The notes beneath the pieces are model-generated. The model was given only the letters and a program-made list of their open reading frames with translations. It was not told where the DNA came from and did not search any database. Positions 4,159-5,177 of a stretch of DNA of 5,177 bases are shown here, piece after piece; the first letter of the stretch is position 1; each line of letters opens with the position of its first letter. The DNA lies in NCBI GenBank assembly GCA_026389655.1, contig JAPLHL010000413.1, forward strand, positions 1 through 5,177, given 5' to 3'. A program made the position numbers and the translations under genes. The DNA comes from Chloroflexota bacterium. GTDB taxonomy: Bacteria; Chloroflexota; Dehalococcoidia; GIF9; UBA5629.

Positions 4159-5177
4159 ATGATTTCAACGCCTTCGGTCATATTCCAATCTTCCAAGCTA
4201 GGTGATATCCCGTGTATTCTTAAAGAGCTGGACCGTGCCTTATCTTTATTCAAAGAAAATGAGCCGGTCGGGCGTATTTACGGTGTCAGCGGCGGGGCAC
4301 TGACAGCAATGGCCTTCGGGCTGGCAATGGCTGCAAAGCTGAATCCTGAAAAATGGGGGAAAGCTGCGCCGGCGATAACTGATTTCCGCGATTTCCTCGG
4401 CAAAGCACACGGCTGGAACATCCGAAGCTTCAATCTCAATCCACTGTACGGCAGGTCTAACCTGAAACCCCTGCGCCGCTGGCTGGCAAGCCGGTTGAAG
4501 GCCTACACAGGTCGCAGTGATTGGCGAATCTCAGACCTGGGAATCCCGCTCTACTTCTGCACGATTGACCGCGACGCTATTTTTACCATGTTCGGCCCCG
4601 AAGATGCCAACCTTCAGTGCAACTACCAGTTTGTGCATTTAGGTCCCCCCACGGACGCCTCTCTGCTCGATGCGGTCATAGCTGCTCTTAGCACCTTACT
4701 TTCCACAAGTCCCAACCCTGTGAACGGCAAATGGGTGTATGACTGCCGTCCTTCCATTGTGGACGCAGGGGCGGTTGTTGCCGACCTGGAGGCAATTGAT
4801 CCACGTCCCATATTGCGAACGAAGCCCTATGCCGTCATCAGGCAATGGCCGCTAAATTTCATCAGTTCCGTCTTCATCATGCATTCGCAACACGAGCGCA
4901 ACCAGGCACTGCTGGCCGATTATTACCTCGATCTGCTGCGCCGGCAGAAAGAACTAATTCAACGAATACAGAAAAAACAACCGGATTTCTCTCCCGGTTC
5001 CATCGCTCCATCAGCCGAACTGCCGACACTGGGGCACGTCAATCTGCCCTATGTCGGGTCCACGGAGGCCGCTACCAATATGCGCCAGTCAGTCGAAAAC
5101 AGGGTCGAGATGATGGCCCGTTTCAACAAAATCCTTAACGGACAACTGGACAACTTCCCTTTCAGTAAGCCTGCAAA
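4159..5177 (+). CDS. Patatin-like phospholipase / acyl hydrolase, 3' end outside window
   Basis: This is an open frame of 339 codons plus 2 nt running off the window. Patatin-like proteins hydrolyse acyl ester bonds of membrane lipids with a Ser-Asp dyad. The nucleophile elbow is GVSGGALTA (Ser44, followed by a hydrophobic helix), and the catalytic Asp is in IVDAGAVVADLEAI (Asp202). Between them, LLDAVIAALSTLLSTSP (169-185) matches the segment that precedes the Asp motif in this family. After about residue 240 comes a long charged helix (RNQALLADYYLDLLRRQKEL) and a polar region outside the patatin core. No signal peptide is seen. An in-frame TAG at 4153-4155 makes ATG 4159 the first possible start. 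The usual glycine-rich oxyanion loop (GGGxRG) is absent: the N-terminus reads VIFQSSKLGDIPCIL instead. The first 100 or so bases are markedly AT-rich compared with the rest. This may be a divergent enzyme, an inactive homolog or a gene with a damaged 5' end. Confidence 0.8.
   Translation, partial: MISTPSVIFQSSKLGDIPCILKELDRALSLFKENEPVGRIYGVSGGALTAMAFGLAMAAKLNPEKWGKAAPAITDFRDFLGKAHGWNIRSFNLNPLYGRSNLKPLRRWLASRLKAYTGRSDWRISDLGIPLYFCTIDRDAIFTMFGPEDANLQCNYQFVHLGPPTDASLLDAVIAALSTLLSTSPNPVNGKWVYDCRPSIVDAGAVVADLEAIDPRPILRTKPYAVIRQWPLNFISSVFIMHSQHERNQALLADYYLDLLRRQKELIQRIQKKQPDFSPGSIAPSAELPTLGHVNLPYVGSTEAATNMRQSVENRVEMMARFNKILNGQLDNFPFSKPA

Noticed and set aside
4050..4253. Leftward 67-codon open frame in the gap before the patatin gene
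   Set aside because: It has no ribosome binding site before its ATG, overlaps the patatin 5' end by 95 nt and shows no recognisable domain. A short real gene here cannot be excluded, but nothing supports it.
4845..5138. Rightward 97-codon open frame inside the patatin gene
   Set aside because: It lies entirely within the continuous patatin-like frame and its composition is that of an out-of-frame read.
3219..5177. CBASS-like defence operon (cyclase plus CapV-type patatin)
   Set aside because: The NTase-like domain lacks the GS and DxD catalytic residues, belongs to the MNT-like type on a winged-helix regulator, and has its own promoter. No Cap2/Cap3 or other accessory gene is visible.

Overview
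The window (5,177 nt, both ends cut inside genes) is ordinary bacterial chromosome. It has compact genes, mostly good Shine-Dalgarno sites, sigma70-like promoter boxes and mixed GC. It contains no rRNA, tRNA, CRISPR array, insertion sequence or phage gene. The gene mix is a Zn/Mn-type ABC transporter, a flavoredoxin-like flavin reductase, an AHSA1-type SRPBCC protein, a winged-helix/nucleotidyltransferase-like regulator and a patatin-like lipase. This would fit an environmental bacterium such as a member of Chloroflexota (Dehalococcoidia-like) or a similar anaerobe. That placement is only an impression; no marker gene is present.

Layout. (1) Positions 1-2043, + strand: the end of a zinc/manganese-type metal uptake operon, with a substrate-binding protein (5' end cut off), a membrane permease and an ATPase in the order binding protein-permease-ATPase (ZnuABC/AztABC-like). 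The operon promoter lies upstream of the window. (2) Positions 2044-2093: a short convergent gap with a small hairpin. (3) Positions 2094-3081, - strand: a two-gene unit in which an SRPBCC/AHSA1 protein is followed 25 nt later by an FMN-binding flavin reductase-like protein. Both have strong Shine-Dalgarno sites. (4) Positions 3082-3218: a 137-nt AT-rich divergent promoter region. It has candidate promoters in both directions and a perfect 6+6 dyad that falls inside the spacer of the leftward promoter. (5) Positions 3219-4043, + strand: a DNA-binding winged-helix domain, a long disordered-looking linker and a nucleotidyltransferase-fold domain whose catalytic motifs look broken. It is a natural candidate regulator of the divergent pair and of itself. 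(6) Positions 4044-4158: a 115-nt gap with an extended -10 promoter placed so that the next gene would be nearly leaderless. (7) From 4159 to the end, + strand: a patatin-like phospholipase with the Ser/Asp dyad visible but without the usual glycine-rich oxyanion loop. It runs off the window.

No complete novel system can be demonstrated here. The most unusual elements are the degenerate NTase-like regulator with its operator-like dyad, the patatin gene that starts without its oxyanion-hole motif at a probable leaderless start, and a histidine in place of the usual aspartate at the predicted fourth metal ligand of the binding protein.
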